A stretch of DNA of 64,000 nucleotides from Mobilicoccus massiliensis (lineage in GTDB: Bacteria; Actinomycetota; Actinomycetes; Actinomycetales; Dermatophilaceae), in NCBI RefSeq assembly GCF_000826525.2, contig NZ_LN651328.1, forward strand, positions 328,432 to 392,431, given 5' to 3'. The position numbers and the translations under genes are program-made. The notes under the pieces are model-generated. The model was given only the letters and a program-made list of their open reading frames with translations. It did not search any database and was not told the origin of the DNA. This document shows positions 18,711-27,967 of this stretch, piece by piece; positions within the stretch are counted from its first letter, which is position 1, and each line of letters opens with the position of its first letter.

Positions 18711-20102
18711 TCAGCGAGCGAGTTCCTGCAGCTCCTCGGCCAGGCGGAGGACCTCGGCCCGGACCTCGTCGTCGCCGTCGAGACCGAGGCGGCCGAGCAC
18801 CGCGTCCACGGCGTCCGGCAGCTCGCCGGAGACCAGGCCGGTGAGTTCGTCGGCCTGCGTATCGGCGACCGGAGCTCCGAGACCGCGTAGGTGGCAGATC
18901 CACGCGGCGATAGCGCGGCAGGCACCGGTCGGCAGCTCCCCGGCGGCGCGGTCGGCCTTGAGAGCCGGCACGATGCGGATGGGCAGCTTCTGCGAACCGT
19001 CACCGGCGATCTGCGAGAGCAGGTGGCGGATGCGCGGGTTCTCGTAGCGTTCGATCAGCGCGGCGCGGTAGTCGGCGATCTCCTGCTCGGGCAGGTCGAG
19101 GTGCCGGGCCGCGACGTCCCACCACTGCTCGACCCAGCCGCGAACCGTCTCGTCGCCGATCGCGTCGCTGACGGTCTCGTGGCCGAGGATCGTCGCCGCG
19201 TAAGCCATGAGCGAGTGGGATCCGTTGAGCATCCACAGCTTTCGCCGCTCGAGGGGGCGCACGTCGTCGACGATGCGGGCTCCGGCGTCCTCCCAGGCGG
19301 GGCGGGCGACGAAATCGCCGGCGAGCACCCACTCGGCGAACGGTTCGGTGACGACGAGCGCGGGGTCGTCGATGCCGGTCGCCTCCGCGACTCGCGCGCG
19401 GTCCTCGTCGGTCGTGCGCGGAGTGATGCGGTCGACCATCGTCGTCGCCACGGTGACGTTGCGCTCGATCCACTCGAGCAGGCTCGGGTCGACCTCGCGG
19501 GCGAGGTCGGTGACGACGCGGCGCACCATCTCACCGTTGTCCGGCACGTTGTCGCACGGCACGAACGTCAGGGGTGCGTCGTCGCCGTTCGCCTCGCGAC
19601 GGGCGAGCAGGCCGGCGACGAACCGGCCCGGTGCCGTCGTCACCGTGCCGGTGGCGGGGTCGTCTCGCAGGGCGTCGCGGTCGGCGATGACGTTCTCGTC
19701 GCCGAGGTCGAGACCGCCGTCGTCACCGCGCAGGTACCCGGCCTCGGTGACGGTGCTCGTGACGAGGACGACCTGCGGGCTCGCGAGGTACTCGCGCCAC
19801 GCGACGAGGTCTCCGGCGGGGTGGGCGGCGGTGATCGAGGAGATCACCTCGACGCGGTCACCGTCGGGAGCCTGCACCGCGAGCTGGTACAGCCCCTCCT
19901 GCGGTGCGAGTTGGTCGGCAACGGTGGCCGAGCGGCCCGTGAACGCCGCGATCCCCCAACCGTCCGCGTCCGGGGCGTGCTCGGTGTACCAGGCCTCGTG
20001 GGCCCGAAAGAAGTTGCCCGCGCCGAGATGGACGATGCGCACCGGCGCGGCGGCGCGGCCGTCCTCCTGGCGGTCGAGGCGTCGAAGAGCATCGGTGTTC
20101 AC
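18711..20102 (-). CDS. uxuB: Fructuronate reductase (mannitol dehydrogenase family)
   Basis: 463-aa NAD(P)-dependent long-chain dehydrogenase of the mannitol-dehydrogenase family. It shows the N-terminal dinucleotide fold VRIVHLGAGNFFRAHEAWYTE and the catalytic ERRKLWMLNGSHSLMAYAATILGHETVSDAI, with the family's essential lysine. Members reduce D-fructuronate to D-mannonate (UxuB), tagaturonate to altronate (UxaB), or act on mannitol. Next to uxaC the uronate role is the natural one; the fructuronate assignment rests on the glucuronide genes nearby. The GTG start at 20102 overlaps the uxaC stop (GTGA), so the pair is translationally coupled. Confidence 0.85.
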   Translation of the reverse strand: MNTDALRRLDRQEDGRAAAPVRIVHLGAGNFFRAHEAWYTEHAPDADGWGIAAFTGRSATVADQLAPQEGLYQLAVQAPDGDRVEVISSITAAHPAGDLVAWREYLASPQVVLVTSTVTEAGYLRGDDGGLDLGDENVIADRDALRDDPATGTVTTAPGRFVAGLLARREANGDDAPLTFVPCDNVPDNGEMVRRVVTDLAREVDPSLLEWIERNVTVATTMVDRITPRTTDEDRARVAEATGIDDPALVVTEPFAEWVLAGDFVARPAWEDAGARIVDDVRPLERRKLWMLNGSHSLMAYAATILGHETVSDAIGDETVRGWVEQWWDVAARHLDLPEQEIADYRAALIERYENPRIRHLLSQIAGDGSQKLPIRIVPALKADRAAGELPTGACRAIAAWICHLRGLGAPVADTQADELTGLVSGELPDAVDAVLGRLGLDGDDEVRAEVLRLAEELQELAR

Positions 20103-21511
20103 AGCTTGAAGACCTTTCGAGGCGAGTCGGCGACGAGGCCACGGGCGATGGCGGCGGCCTCGTCCTCCGGGAGGCGGTGCTGAGCGACGAGCTCGGCGAG
20201 GTGGGCGCAGTCGAGCCGTCGCGACATGTCGTGACGCGCGGGGATGGAGCAGAACGCGCGGGTGTCGTCGATGAAGCCCGAGAGGCGCGAGAAGCCGGCG
20301 GTCTCGGTGACCGCCTTCTTGAACCGCATGATCGCGTCGGGGGCGTCGATGAACCACCACGGCACACCGACGTAGACGCTGGGGTAGAACCCGGCCAGCG
20401 GCGCGAGCTCACGCGAGTACACGGTCTCGTCGATCGTGAAGACGACGAGGTTGAGGTTCTCTGCCGTGCCGAACCGGGCGAGGGCCGGCTGCAGGGCGCG
20501 GGTGACCTCCAGCGACATCGGGATGTCGCCGCCCACGTCGGCGCCGTACCTCTCGAACGAGGCGGTGTGGTGGTTGCGGAACACCGCCGGGTGCAGGGTG
20601 AGGGTGAGCCCGTCCTCGGTGGCCATCCGGATCATCTCGAACATGAGGTGGCGACGGAGCGCGGTGCAGTCGGCCTCGCTCGCGCGGCCCTCGCGGGCCT
20701 CGGCGTAGATGCGGGCCGCCTCGGCCGGTTCGAGCGGTTGGGTGCCGAGGTCGGCATGGGAGTGGTCGGTCGAGACGGCGCCGTGGGCCTTGAAGTACGC
20801 CCGTCGGTTCTCCAGAGCGCGGATGAACCCGTCGTAGGAGCCGACGTCCTCGCCGCTCACCTCGCCGAGCCGGTCGACCCGCTCGTTCCATCCGCCCGCG
20901 AAGGGCTCGAGGTAGGGGTCGGGGCGGAACGTCGGAGCCACGCGGCGGGTGAACGAGGGGTCGTTCGCGAGCTGCTCGTGGAAGTGCAGGTCGTCGCACG
21001 GATCGTCGGTCGTCGCGATGAACTCGATGTCGAACGCGTCGAGCAGGGCCCGGGGGCGCGAGGTGGGCTTCGCGATCCACTCGGCGATCGTGTCGTAGAC
21101 CGCGTCGGCGTTCTCGGCGCTCGGCCGCTGCGTCACACCGAAGATGTCGACGAACTGGCTCTCCATCCAGAACCGCATCGGCGTCCCGGCGTAGACGTCC
21201 CAGTGCTCGCAGAGGATCCGGAACGCGGCACGGGCGTCCTTCTCGTCCAACGGATCCCGCCCGACGCCGAGGTCGCGCAGCGAGACCCCCGAGGCGTGCA
21301 GCAAGCGCGTCACGTAGTGGTCGGGGGTGATGAGGAGCGAGGTCGGGTCACGGAACGGCACGTCGTCGGCGATCCACTGCGGCGGCACATGGCCGTGCGG
21401 CGAGACGATCGGCAGGTCCGCGACCTCGGCGTAGAGGCGACGGGCGATGTCACGAGTCGTCGGATCCGGCGGGAACAACCGATCGTGGTGCAATGTCAAC
21501 GGCTCACTCAT
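20099..21511 (-). CDS. uxaC: Glucuronate isomerase
   Basis: 470-aa uronate isomerase of the amidohydrolase superfamily, converting D-glucuronate to D-fructuronate (and galacturonate to tagaturonate) in the cytoplasm. The metal-binding HxH is at residues 39-41 (VSPHGHV). Other family blocks are FVDIFGV, ATTDDPCDDLHFH, VSTDHSHADLGT and GFIDDTRAFCSIPARHDMSRR. The start ATG 21511 has GAGGAT upstream; the open frame continues through non-conserved sequence. It is first gene of uxaC-uxuB. A perfect 14-bp palindrome (21542-21555) lies 30 nt before the start. No mannonate dehydratase gene follows, unlike the textbook uxu pathway. Confidence 0.93.
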   Translation of the reverse strand: MSEPLTLHHDRLFPPDPTTRDIARRLYAEVADLPIVSPHGHVPPQWIADDVPFRDPTSLLITPDHYVTRLLHASGVSLRDLGVGRDPLDEKDARAAFRILCEHWDVYAGTPMRFWMESQFVDIFGVTQRPSAENADAVYDTIAEWIAKPTSRPRALLDAFDIEFIATTDDPCDDLHFHEQLANDPSFTRRVAPTFRPDPYLEPFAGGWNERVDRLGEVSGEDVGSYDGFIRALENRRAYFKAHGAVSTDHSHADLGTQPLEPAEAARIYAEAREGRASEADCTALRRHLMFEMIRMATEDGLTLTLHPAVFRNHHTASFERYGADVGGDIPMSLEVTRALQPALARFGTAENLNLVVFTIDETVYSRELAPLAGFYPSVYVGVPWWFIDAPDAIMRFKKAVTETAGFSRLSGFIDDTRAFCSIPARHDMSRRLDCAHLAELVAQHRLPEDEAAAIARGLVADSPRKVFKL

Positions 21512-21541
21512 GCCGCCATCCTCAGCCGGACTCCTTGTCAC

Positions 21542-21555
21542 GGCAACGGGTTGCC
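21542..21555. promoter_or_regulatory. Palindromic operator upstream of uxaC
   Basis: Perfect palindrome GGCAAC-GG-GTTGCC. Its near edge is 30 nt from the uxaC start codon. A near-identical palindrome occurs at the same distance before the LarA-like gene and another in the uidA/uidB divergent promoter, so I read it as the site of a shared regulator, most likely the LacI-family protein at 25256-26266. Confidence 0.6.
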
Positions 21556-21810
21556 ACGTGTTGCTGCGGAAGCGCCTCCGTGCGGGGCAGACGTCATCCA
21601 TGCACGGGTTCCGCACTGAGGGCACCGCGTGTGTGGGGTGCATAGAGAGCGGATACCGGGCACGGATGCACGTCTCCAGTCGCGGGGTGTTCGGTTTACG
21701 TACGTCGAACAGGCTTGCGCACTCATGTGGGTTAACCAGGCTGTGGGTGCGCGACTCAACGTAGAATGGGGTCACTAGTCAGCGCCGTTGTCGAACAGGA
21801 GGTGGTTGCC

Positions 21811-23694
21811 GTGTCGAACAGTGAACCAGGCGAGGCTCACAGCCCTTCGATGACGGCCGTGCTCGAGGCGCCGGCCGAGTGGGGCGTCGGAGAGGTCGTG
21901 CCCGCATCCACGTTCGCCTCCTTGAGCGAGGACGCGATGCTCACCGAACTGGCCAAGCACGAACGATGGACGGCGTGGCTGGCCGCCCGCGGAGTCGCGC
22001 TCACCGAGGCGTTGACGCGTTCCCGAGAACGTGGCGCGCTGGAACGCCTGGAGCACGAGCAGCCGGATCCCTCTGCCAGGACGCGCAACCTCGCTCGCAC
22101 CGAGGCACGTGCGTGCATCGAGGACGAGGTCGCCCTCGCCACGGGGCTACCCGCCGGGGTGTGCCGTGCGCGCACGAAACTCGCGATCGGCGACCCGGTG
22201 CGACACGGTCCCGTGCGGCGGGCCCTCGCCGAGGGAGAGCTGTCGTGGCACCGAGCCTGGCATGTGCTGCGGAGCACCGAGGAAGCGCCGGCGACCGCTC
22301 TGGCCGGGATCGTCGACCGCCTCGTCGCTCCTCACCCTCTGCGCGGGCCGCACGGGAAGGGCGGCCTCCTGGTGCCGCAACCGGTCTTCACGTCGCGCTT
22401 GCGCTACCAGCTCGCGAAGGTCACCACCCCCGCCGAACGCCACGAGAACGCCATGGGCAACCGGCGCACCCTCGCGCTCATCCACCCCGAGGACGGCACG
22501 GGACAGTTCAGCGTCACCGGACACGCCGCGCGCATCGTCGGCGCTCACGAACGCATCGACCGGATCGCCCGGCGCCTGCGCGCCACCGGCGATGCCCGCA
22601 CCCTCGCGCACCTGCGTTCCGACATCACTCTCGACCTCATCCTCTACGGGCAACTTCCCTCTCGGACAGGTCTTTTCGACCCCTGTACCGGCCGCGCCAC
22701 TCATGACGACGAAGGCACGGCGGTCGAGCAGGACCCGGCGTACTCGTTGTTCGCGGGACAGTTGCCTCCCGCGAGGGTCGACGTCGTCGTACCGCTGTCG
22801 ACCCTGCTCGGCGCCGCTGACCAGCCGGGGATGATCGCGTGCGGAGGCGAGCAGGACTGGCTGGCCGCTCGATTCGTGCGCGACATCGCCTGCACCGCGG
22901 GTTCCACCTGGCGGCGGCTCGTCACCGACCCTCTCACCGGGCACATGCTCGACCTCCACGTCAGGGGTTATCAGATCACCGGTGACCTGCGAGAACGCGT
23001 CCTGGCCCGCGATCGCGTCTCCCGGGCGCCCGGCTCCACTCGCCCGGCCCGCGCCTGCGACACCGACCACGATCTCGACTACGCCTCGAGTGGGCCCTCG
23101 AGCGAATCCAACGTCTCGGCCAAGCACCGTCGCGGCCACAACCACAAGACCCGCCGCACGTGGCACTCGCGACGCGACGCCGGCATCAACGGCGGCATCT
23201 CGTGGACCACGCCCACCGGCCGCGTCTACACCACGACTCCCTGGGACTACCGCGATCCCGACCCACCGACCCTCGACCAGATGCGAGCCACCTTCGAACA
23301 CACCGTCGGGGAATGGAGACGCGCCGAAGGCGGCGTTGCACCGCCTCCCGATACCGACCTCGAAGGGGCCGACGGCGCTCGACACTCTCGCCACACGGAC
23401 GCGCCGCCGGATCACGACGAAGAGGAGTGGATGCGCCAAGACCTCGACCTCGACCTCGCTCTCGACCTCGAACCCGGTGACGACGTCGGAGCTCGAGCCG
23501 CCTCGCCACGGGTGTCGCCGCCGAGCGTGCGGGCGACTCCGCCACCTTCCGAATTCGAGAGGCGACTCACCTCCCTCATCGACGACGCCCACGAACCCTC
23601 ACCCCTGCACGTCCGTCGTCGGAAACCGAGGGCGGCCCCCAAGGCCGAGCCTCCGCCCTGGGAGCGCCGCGATGCGGGCCCGCCACCGTTCTGA
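21811..23694 (+). CDS. DUF222/HNH endonuclease-type protein with altered zinc site
   Basis: 627-aa protein of the actinobacterial DUF222 plus HNH family, of unknown biological role, usually present in several copies per genome. The N-terminal two thirds are the helical DUF222 region (LATGLPAGVCRARTKLAIGDPVRHGPVRRALAEGELSWHRAWHVL). The C-terminal HNH-like part is CDTDHDLDY, then GPSSESNVSAKHRRGHNHKT. In most members CxxPGC precedes the DH pair; here both cysteines are serine (SRAPGS), and the later Cys is also missing, so structural zinc is probably lost. The start GTG 21811 follows CAGGAGG by 7 nt. The tail is Pro/Asp/Arg-rich. The upstream region 21556-21810 shows nothing else recognisable. 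Confidence 0.85.
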   Translation: MSNSEPGEAHSPSMTAVLEAPAEWGVGEVVPASTFASLSEDAMLTELAKHERWTAWLAARGVALTEALTRSRERGALERLEHEQPDPSARTRNLARTEARACIEDEVALATGLPAGVCRARTKLAIGDPVRHGPVRRALAEGELSWHRAWHVLRSTEEAPATALAGIVDRLVAPHPLRGPHGKGGLLVPQPVFTSRLRYQLAKVTTPAERHENAMGNRRTLALIHPEDGTGQFSVTGHAARIVGAHERIDRIARRLRATGDARTLAHLRSDITLDLILYGQLPSRTGLFDPCTGRATHDDEGTAVEQDPAYSLFAGQLPPARVDVVVPLSTLLGAADQPGMIACGGEQDWLAARFVRDIACTAGSTWRRLVTDPLTGHMLDLHVRGYQITGDLRERVLARDRVSRAPGSTRPARACDTDHDLDYASSGPSSESNVSAKHRRGHNHKTRRTWHSRRDAGINGGISWTTPTGRVYTTTPWDYRDPDPPTLDQMRATFEHTVGEWRRAEGGVAPPPDTDLEGADGARHSRHTDAPPDHDEEEWMRQDLDLDLALDLEPGDDVGARAASPRVSPPSVRATPPPSEFERRLTSLIDDAHEPSPLHVRRRKPRAAPKAEPPPWERRDAGPPPF

Positions 23695-23790
23695 CGCGCG
23701 GAGTTCCGACGCGCCGAGGCGGCCCTCAACTCCCCTCGCGCGCCGCCCCCCACCCGCTGGTCACCGCCCGCTGCCGGCACGCCAACTCCC

Positions 23791-23804
23791 GGCAACTCGT
23801 TGCG
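23791..23804. promoter_or_regulatory. Palindromic operator upstream of the LarA-like gene
   Basis: GGCAAC-TC-GTTGCG, 11 of 12 arm positions identical to the palindrome before uxaC. It ends 30 nt before the GTG start of the LarA homologue, exactly the spacing seen at uxaC. Confidence 0.58.
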
Positions 23805-23834
23805 GTCCGGAGGATCTCGTGGCTGACTGGCCAC

Positions 23835-25208
23835 GTGAGTAGCGACACCAGCCCCGACGTTCCCGGCTCGATCACGCCCGACTCAACCGATTCGACCGGC
23901 TCGGCTGTCTCGGACAGCGGCATCGCCTGCACGAGCATCGGCGGGCCCCACGAGCACGTCGACGGGGCCGCGCTCGACGCGTTCGTCGGGGAACGCCTGC
24001 GTGACCTGGACGTCGACGGCAAGAACGTCGTCCTCGTCGTGCCCGACGGCACGCGCTCGTGCCCGTTGCCGATGCTCGTCGGCGTGATGCACCGCCACCT
24101 GCACGGGCGTGTCGGGTCGCTCACCGCCGTGATCGCTCTCGGAACGCACTCGTACATGGAGCCCGACGAGATCGACAGGATGTTCGGGGTGGGCGGCACG
24201 AACGCCGACGGCACCTCCCAACCTGCGACGCTCGAGGAGGCGTACCCGGGGCTGAGGGTCGTCAACCACGAGTGGCGCGACCCCGACATGCTCGTCGAGG
24301 TCGGCCACATCGCCGGCGAGCGCATCGCCGAACTCTCCGAGGGCCGCCTCGACGTGGGCGCCGACATCGTCATCAACCGGCACGTCGTCGAGTCCGACAT
24401 CGCGATCGTCGTCGGCCCGGTGTTCCCGCACGAGGTCGTCGGCATCTCCGGCGGCAACAAGTACTTCATCCCCGGCGTCGCGGGGCCGGCGTTCATCGAC
24501 ATGACGCACTGGGTGGGGGCGCTCATCACGAGCAGCGAGATCATCGGCACGACCGGCATCACCCCGGTGCGGGCGATGATCGACGAGGGGGCCCGGCTCA
24601 TCCCCACGCAGCGGCTCGCGCTGTGCTGCGTCGTCGAATCCGGCACGGGCGAACTCGAGGCCGCGGCCTTCGGTGTCCCCGAGGACGCCTGGGCCACGGC
24701 CGCCGCCGTGGCCGCGCAGACCCACGTGACCTACGTCGACAAGCCTTTTCAGCGCGTCGTCGCCGTCATGCCCGAGCGGTACGACGACATCTGGACCGCC
24801 GCCAAGGGCTTCTACAAGACCGAGCCGGCCGTCGCCGACGGCGGCGAGGTGATCATCTATGCCCCGCACATCACCGAGGTCAGCGAGACCCACGACGAGA
24901 TCTACGACATCGGCTACCACTGCCGCGACTACTTCGTGAAGCAGTGGGAGAAGTTCAAGCACATCCACTGGGGCGTGCTCGCCCACTCGACGCACATGCG
25001 CGGCCTCGGCACCTACGACGCCGAGACGGGCGAGGAAGACCTGCGCATCGACGTCACCCTCGCCACGGCCATCCCCCGCGAGACCTGCGAGAAGATCAAC
25101 GTCGGCTACCTCGACCCCGCCACCGTCGACCTCGACGCGCTCGAGGCCGACCCCGACGTCACCGTCGTTCGCAACGCCGGCGAGGTGCTCTTCCGGCTGC
25201 GCGACTGA
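23835..25208 (+). CDS. LarA-family nickel-pincer 2-hydroxyacid racemase/epimerase
   Basis: 457-aa member of the lactate racemase (LarA, DUF2088) family, which uses the nickel-pincer nucleotide cofactor to invert C2 of alpha-hydroxy acids. Cofactor and catalytic residues of LarA are all present with matching spacing: His105 (ALGTH), His199 (FPHE), Lys209 (GGNKYFIPG, the thioamide-linked lysine) and His225 (DMTHW). The 10- and 16-residue intervals equal those of characterised LarA. VVPDGTRSCPLP (Asp71, Arg74) matches the N-terminal motif. Acting on lactate is unlikely: it sits among glucuronate genes and shares an operator with uxaC. I propose a D-mannonate/D-gluconate 2-epimerase; this activity type is known in the family, but the assignment here is inference. 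Confidence 0.85.
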   Translation: MSSDTSPDVPGSITPDSTDSTGSAVSDSGIACTSIGGPHEHVDGAALDAFVGERLRDLDVDGKNVVLVVPDGTRSCPLPMLVGVMHRHLHGRVGSLTAVIALGTHSYMEPDEIDRMFGVGGTNADGTSQPATLEEAYPGLRVVNHEWRDPDMLVEVGHIAGERIAELSEGRLDVGADIVINRHVVESDIAIVVGPVFPHEVVGISGGNKYFIPGVAGPAFIDMTHWVGALITSSEIIGTTGITPVRAMIDEGARLIPTQRLALCCVVESGTGELEAAAFGVPEDAWATAAAVAAQTHVTYVDKPFQRVVAVMPERYDDIWTAAKGFYKTEPAVADGGEVIIYAPHITEVSETHDEIYDIGYHCRDYFVKQWEKFKHIHWGVLAHSTHMRGLGTYDAETGEEDLRIDVTLATAIPRETCEKINVGYLDPATVDLDALEADPDVTVVRNAGEVLFRLRD

Positions 25209-25255
25209 CCACGGCTCAACCGAGACTCATCTCGAGGCTCATCTCATCCAAAGGC

Positions 25256-26266
25256 TCATCCCGCGGGCGCCGCGGTGCTCGCGCGCACGACGAGACGGAC
25301 CGGCACGACGATCGGTCCTCCGCGACGCGCCTCCGCGCCACCGGCGAGCGCGAGGACGTGCCGCACCGCGGTGTCGCCGAGCGTCGACAGCGGCGCCGCC
25401 ACGGTCGTGAGGGCGGGGGTGACGAGGTCGGCGGCGAAGATGTTGTCGAAGCCGACGACGCTCACCTCGTCGGGAACAGCGATGCCCAGCTCGCGCAGGC
25501 CCGCCACCAGCCCCATCGCGACGAGGTCGTTGTACGCCAGTACGGCACGATCCCCACGTTCGGCGACGGAGACGGCCGCGGCGCGCCCGCCTTCGACCGT
25601 CGGTTCGACCGGGCCGACCCGGTTCTCCCGCAACCCGAGTTCGAGCGACGCCTCTCGCAGCGCACGCCAGCGGGCCCCGTCGGCCCACGACGCCTCGGGG
25701 CCGGCCACGTAGGTGATCGTCGGGTGCCCCAGCGTGGCGAGATGCTCGACGGCCCGGCGCGCACCGCGGGGTGTGTCGGGCACGACGCTCGGCAGGCCGG
25801 CCACCACCCGGTTGAGCACGACCACCGGCACCGACTTCGCGATCGAACGCAGATCGGTGTCCGACAGGCGCGAACTCGCGATGACGAACCCGTCGACGAG
25901 CGGCAGGGCGCGACGCAGCATCTCCCGCTCGGTCTCGAGAGACTCCTGCGCGTCGACGAGCAGCATCGTGTATCCGGCGGCGGCCGCCGCATGCTCGGCG
26001 CCGCGGATGATCGGGAAGTAGAAGGGGTTGGTGATGTCGGAGATCGCGAGCCCGAGGGTGCGTGTCCTCGGCGAGGTGGCGAAGTGCCGCACCTGATCGC
26101 TGCGGTACCCGAGCCGCTCGGCGACCTCGTGCACGTGCTGCGCCGTGCGTGACGACACGCGCCCGGGCCGAGAGAAGGCGCGCGAGACGGTCGAGGGACT
26201 CACCCCGGCAGCGCGTGCGACGTCGTAGATGGTCGTCGCACGCTCACCGTCATCGGGGCGCGACAT
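25256..26266 (-). CDS. LacI-family transcriptional regulator
   Basis: 336-aa regulator with the LacI helix-turn-helix TTIYDVARAAGVSPSTVSRAFSRPGRVSS at the N-terminus and a periplasmic-binding-protein-like sensor domain (TLGLAISDITNPFYFPIIRGAEHAAAAAGY, then SVVGFDNIFAADLVTPALTTV). The start ATG 26266 leaves only about 10 residues before the HTH. It is transcribed leftwards, placed between the LarA-like gene and the glucuronide symporter gene, so a uronide-responsive repressor of this locus is likely. Candidate operators are the GGCAAC-NN-GTTGCC palindromes at 21542, 23791 and 27874. Confidence 0.92.
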   Translation of the reverse strand: MSRPDDGERATTIYDVARAAGVSPSTVSRAFSRPGRVSSRTAQHVHEVAERLGYRSDQVRHFATSPRTRTLGLAISDITNPFYFPIIRGAEHAAAAAGYTMLLVDAQESLETEREMLRRALPLVDGFVIASSRLSDTDLRSIAKSVPVVVLNRVVAGLPSVVPDTPRGARRAVEHLATLGHPTITYVAGPEASWADGARWRALREASLELGLRENRVGPVEPTVEGGRAAAVSVAERGDRAVLAYNDLVAMGLVAGLRELGIAVPDEVSVVGFDNIFAADLVTPALTTVAAPLSTLGDTAVRHVLALAGGAEARRGGPIVVPVRLVVRASTAAPAG

Positions 26267-26343
26267 GGCCCGACCCTATGTCGCGAGGGCGGCACAGGGT
26301 CGGGTCGGGGGGTGATGGATTCGGTCATTTCGACGGAGGGGCG

Positions 26344-27711
26344 TCAGTCGTTCCCGTGCGCGTGCGCCGCCTCGGCCTCGCGGTTCCGCGTGACGGCGAC
26401 GATCTCCTTCAGTCGCGTGTCGGTGAGGGGGTAGGGCAGGAAGATGAGCATTCCGACGAGGGCACACAGTGCGGGCCCCAGCCCGATGGCCGCTCGGATC
26501 GCGGTGAGCGCCCCTTCGCTCTGCACCGGCAGCGCTGCGTTGAATCCTCCGAGGGAGAGTGCGTACGCGGTCATCGAACCGCCGATGGCCTGGGAGACCT
26601 TGCGAAAGAAGGAGTACACGGCGTAGGTCGCGCCCTCGGTTCGCTCACCGGTGACGTACTGGCCGTATTCCACGGCGTCGGCCTCGAAGGCGAACAGCAA
26701 CGACATCGCCATGTTCTGAAAGAGCCCGAGAACGAAGAACGTGGCGATGAACAGCGGGACCACCGGAGGCATGAAGAAGATCCACACGCAGACCACCGCG
26801 AAACCGGTGCCGCCGATGAAGAACGTCCTCTTCTTGCCGATGCGGGCCACGATGCGCGGGACGAGGGGAACCGCGCAGAAGCTCGCCACCGTCGTCGCCC
26901 CCAGCATCGGCACCATGAGGCCGGCGCCGCCGAGGATGTAGGACGCGTAGAAGGCCTGCACTCCCTGAATGGCGAAGACGCCCATGAGGAACACGAGGTT
27001 GCTTCCGCAGAGGATGAGCAGCGGGCGATTCTGACGCACGGTCTCGAACGTCTTGCGCAACGTCACGGGCGGCACGTCGTGGTGGATCCGCTCTCGCGCG
27101 GTGAAGAAGCAGAAGAGGTAGAGCGCGTATCCGAGGACGACGAACGACAGGGTGAGGGTCGTGAAGAACGTCTGCAGGGCCATCGAGTCGCCGCGCAGTC
27201 GTTGGATCTGGGGGGCGACCAGCAAGACGATCGCGAAGATCGTCAGCATCGGCCCGACGCTGCGGTACGTGCCGAGGCGGGAACGTTCCACCGGATCCTG
27301 CGTCATCACCGTCGCCAGGGAGCCGTACGGGATGTTGACGAGCGAGTACAACGTGCCGAGAAGGGTGTACGTGAAGTAGGCGTAGACGTACTTGGCGGTG
27401 TCGCTGTCGAAGTTCGGCATCGTGAACAGCGCCACGCTCGAGAGCAGCAGCGGCAACGAGACGAACAGCAGGTAGGGGCGGAACTTGCCCCAGCGGCTGT
27501 GGGTCATGTCGACGAGCCGGCCGGCGAGAAGGTCGGCGAAGGCGTCCCACACCCGCACGATGAGGAACATCGTCCCGATGGGTGCGGGGTTCAGTCCTAC
27601 GACGTTGGTGTAGTAGATGAGCAGGAACATGGCCTGGAGCGAGAACGCGAGGTTGTTGGCGATGTCGCCGCTCATGTACCCGAGATAGTTGATCTGTCGT
27701 AGTTTCTGCAT
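26344..27711 (-). CDS. uidB: Glucuronide:cation symporter (GPH family, UidB/GusB-like)
   Basis: 455-aa, roughly 12-helix symporter of the glycoside-pentoside-hexuronide family. Diagnostic stretches are MQKLRQINYLGYMSGDIANNLAF, IGTMFLIVRVWDAFADLLAGRLVDMTHSRWGKFRPYLL and SFFRKVSQAIGGSMTAYALSLGGF. The family includes GusB, MelB and XynB-type transporters; the divergently transcribed beta-glucuronidase makes glucuronide the best guess. The start ATG 27711 has GAAGG about 10 nt upstream; GTG 27723 is an alternative but has no spacing to that site. Expression is probably controlled together with uidA from the shared 256-nt promoter region. Confidence 0.88.
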   Translation of the reverse strand: MQKLRQINYLGYMSGDIANNLAFSLQAMFLLIYYTNVVGLNPAPIGTMFLIVRVWDAFADLLAGRLVDMTHSRWGKFRPYLLFVSLPLLLSSVALFTMPNFDSDTAKYVYAYFTYTLLGTLYSLVNIPYGSLATVMTQDPVERSRLGTYRSVGPMLTIFAIVLLVAPQIQRLRGDSMALQTFFTTLTLSFVVLGYALYLFCFFTARERIHHDVPPVTLRKTFETVRQNRPLLILCGSNLVFLMGVFAIQGVQAFYASYILGGAGLMVPMLGATTVASFCAVPLVPRIVARIGKKRTFFIGGTGFAVVCVWIFFMPPVVPLFIATFFVLGLFQNMAMSLLFAFEADAVEYGQYVTGERTEGATYAVYSFFRKVSQAIGGSMTAYALSLGGFNAALPVQSEGALTAIRAAIGLGPALCALVGMLIFLPYPLTDTRLKEIVAVTRNREAEAAHAHGND

Positions 27712-27760
27712 GGTGTCGCTCACCTTCGAACGAGGAACGCGGCGGGGTCACGCCACTGCT

Positions 27761-27887
27761 GTTGTCGGCAACTATGGGCGCGCGGGCTCACGGGTGACAG
27801 AAGTTGCCCATTGTTGCCTGGAGACGTCCTCGCGCCCGGCCTCCGGCACCCGGCGATCGGGGTTGCAACTTCCGGCAACCCCTTGCC
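27761..27887. promoter_or_regulatory. uidB/uidA divergent promoter region with GTTGCC/GGCAAC sites
   Basis: The intergenic region contains GGCAAC-CC-CTTGCC at 27874-27887 (11 of 12 arm positions of the uxaC palindrome). It also has half-sites: GGCAAC at 27767-27772, and GTTGCC at 27803-27808 and 27813-27818. Such clustering between divergent genes fits a repressor that controls both, probably the adjacent LacI-family protein. Confidence 0.5.
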
Positions 27888-27967
27888 GTGAGAAGGGCGG
27901 CCGACTTGATTGGGGTGAGCATCCTCGCCCGCCCATGGGCGCAGTCCCGCCGACCCAGGAGGCCCCC

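Noticed and set aside
18711..20102. Mannitol 2-dehydrogenase
   Set aside because: Same protein family, but the gene overlaps uxaC, and no mannitol transporter or kinase is present.
23835..25208. Annotation of the LarA homologue as lactate racemase
   Set aside because: Family membership is certain, but no lactate genes are present and the operator and neighbours point to sugar acids; only the family-level name is supported.
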